From Sungkyunkwania multivorans (lineage in GTDB: Bacteria > Bacteroidota > Bacteroidia > Flavobacteriales > Flavobacteriaceae), in contig NZ_JBHTJH010000008.1 of the NCBI RefSeq assembly GCF_042675645.1, positions 1-48,415 of the forward strand: a DNA stretch of 48,415 nucleotides. The letters run 5' to 3'. Positions 47,541 to 48,415 of the stretch are shown here, one piece after another. Positions within the stretch are counted from its first letter, which is position 1, and each line of letters begins with the position of its first letter. The position numbers were made by a program, and so were the translations under genes. The notes below the pieces were generated by a model. The model worked only from the letters and a program-made list of their open reading frames with translations, searched no databases and had not been told where the DNA came from.

Positions 47541-48299
47541 TTATCCGTTTTTATACCAATCTTTCCATTCCTCATTTTCAGGATAGGTCAGTTCGTAAAT
47601 TATTCTTTCAGTATCAGTTATTTTGTCTAAATACGCAAATAAGTTGTCAATGTGTTCTTCTCCATATCCCATTCTCCAACCAATACTATATCTGTCTATT
47701 TCAGGATGAGCCAACCAAGGTGGTAAAACAGAATTTTTAAGTGGTTTAAACTCTCCAATTTTGTTTAGAATATCTCTCGTTTCCATTAGAGCATAGCCAA
47801 GTAAATTCAATCCGTTCCAAAAATATGGGATTTCAGCATTTTCATCATTTTGAGCAAGTCCGATTCCCCAAATTTTATCTACAGGACTTGCCTCAACTAA
47901 AATTCGGTCATTTGTGCTTTTCAAAAAATCAGATAACTCCGTGTTTTGACTAAACTTATGGAAATTACCTCTAACTACTATTTCAAATCGATTTTCTTCC
48001 CAAATCCTTTGGTTAAAGTTTTTTACTTTTCGTCCAAGTTCCTTTACTTTTCCTGCTTTTTCTGACTCTATTATTTCCTGATAAATTTCTTTATCTCCAA
48101 ATAAAAGAGCTTTCTCAGCCATCATATAATGTTCGGCTGTTAAGAATTTAATTCCATTTACCTCAAATTCAGATTCGTACCATTGGCTGAAACAAGATTT
48201 TGTAATTCGGTCAGACTTTTGATGTCCCCAAAATAGAAGATATTTCAGATTTTCTCCTGATTCAATTCGTTCAATTATCTTTTCGTTTGTGTAGTTCAT
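47541..48299 (-). CDS. NADAR-family (YbiA-like) N-glycosidase/ADP-ribose enzyme
   Basis: A 252-aa protein. NADAR marks: KFLTAEHYMMAEKALLFGD, KELGRKVKNFNQRIWEENRF, KFSQNTELSDFL, VEASPVDKIWGIGLAQND. Related proteins process ADP-ribosyl or riboflavin-pathway intermediates, and some act as antitoxins removing ADP-ribose from guanine. A defence or toxin-immunity role in a cassette is likely. A C-terminal extension (about 185-252) is not part of the core. Confidence 0.82.
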   Translation of the reverse strand: MNYTNEKIIERIESGENLKYLLFWGHQKSDRITKSCFSQWYESEFEVNGIKFLTAEHYMMAEKALLFGDKEIYQEIIESEKAGKVKELGRKVKNFNQRIWEENRFEIVVRGNFHKFSQNTELSDFLKSTNDRILVEASPVDKIWGIGLAQNDENAEIPYFWNGLNLLGYALMETRDILNKIGEFKPLKNSVLPPWLAHPEIDRYSIGWRMGYGEEHIDNLFAYLDKITDTERIIYELTYPENEEWKDWYKNG

Positions 48300-48312
48300 T
48301 CAAATTAATGGC

Positions 48313-48415
48313 AACGGACTTGTGTATGAAACGTAGCGTGCAAAAAGACACTAATTTTTCGGACCTGCCTGCGGTCAGGCAGGTTAACACAGAGCCGAAT
48401 TTTTATATTTTGTTT
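48313..48415 (-). repeat. Left half of a further attC-like site, cut by the window end
   Basis: AAC (48313-48315), spacer GGACTT, arm GTGTATGAAACG. The right half lies beyond the window. It includes a CCTGCCTG/CAGGCAGG palindrome. Confidence 0.55.

Noticed and set aside
36985..48415. CRISPR array
   Set aside because: Repeats are long, far apart, differ in sequence and enclose genes.
36985..48415. Simple REP/palindrome clutter between ordinary genes
   Set aside because: True REP-like palindromes occur here too, but the separators have a fixed AAC...GTT plan with co-varying arms at nearly every gene boundary.

Overview
The window looks like a chromosomal segment of a marine-type member of Flavobacteriaceae (Bacteroidota). 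The evidence is a protein with a type IX secretion C-terminal sorting domain, several promoters of the Bacteroidota form (TTG/TTTG about 20 bases before TAnnTTTG), few Shine-Dalgarno sequences, and typical flavobacterial genes (BlaI plus an M56/M23 membrane peptidase, MATE, PAP2, MeaB, LytTR, S41, delta-60 repeat protein).

Layout. (1) 1-609: the edge of an integron-like cassette array. One complete 505-base unit (105-609) is followed leftward by the first 104 bases of a second, nearly identical unit. (2) 947-23656: a mobile element that ends at a tRNA-Arg(ACG) gene. Its right part carries the tyrosine integrase, a lambda-like XRE repressor control region, an SRAP protein and several small unknown genes. 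Its left part (947-17462) is a long, more GC-rich, leftward gene block. The block starts with an initiator-like tRNA and a 553-aa putative DNA-binding protein, and continues with many small membrane or coiled-coil proteins, a transglutaminase-like protein, a cluster of small beta-rich proteins, an M15 lysozyme-like peptidase, a holin-like protein and a unimolecular-spanin-like lipoprotein. It ends in an 803-aa ArdC/zincin/RecA-like polyvalent protein. No terminase, portal, tail, tape-measure, relaxase or T4SS gene is visible. I read it as a candidate temperate, tailless, membrane-containing virus of a little-known type. (3) 23656-33718: ordinary chromosomal genes. (4) about 33.7-48.4 kb: genes all on the minus strand. 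From 36985 on they are separated by attC-like sites with a conserved plan on the plus strand, YAAC + 5-6 nt + arm ... complementary arm + 3 nt + GTTR. This is an integron-like (CALIN or sedentary integron) cassette array carrying GNAT, VOC, AbiV, NADAR, immunity-like and many unknown secreted proteins. Its attI/integrase end would lie to the right of the window.

How it works together. In the element the repressor gene (rightward) and the structural block (leftward) diverge from a 520-base control region holding a TAnnTTTG promoter, an operator-like dyad and a terminator hairpin. Five copies of one 15-base leader motif (CCTTTTARACCACAA) sit a few bases before start codons or leaders of element genes, suggesting a shared regulatory or translation signal. 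Most genes in the block overlap by ATGA or TGATG, implying translational coupling. In the cassette array, genes follow one another in one direction and often end inside the attC-like site.
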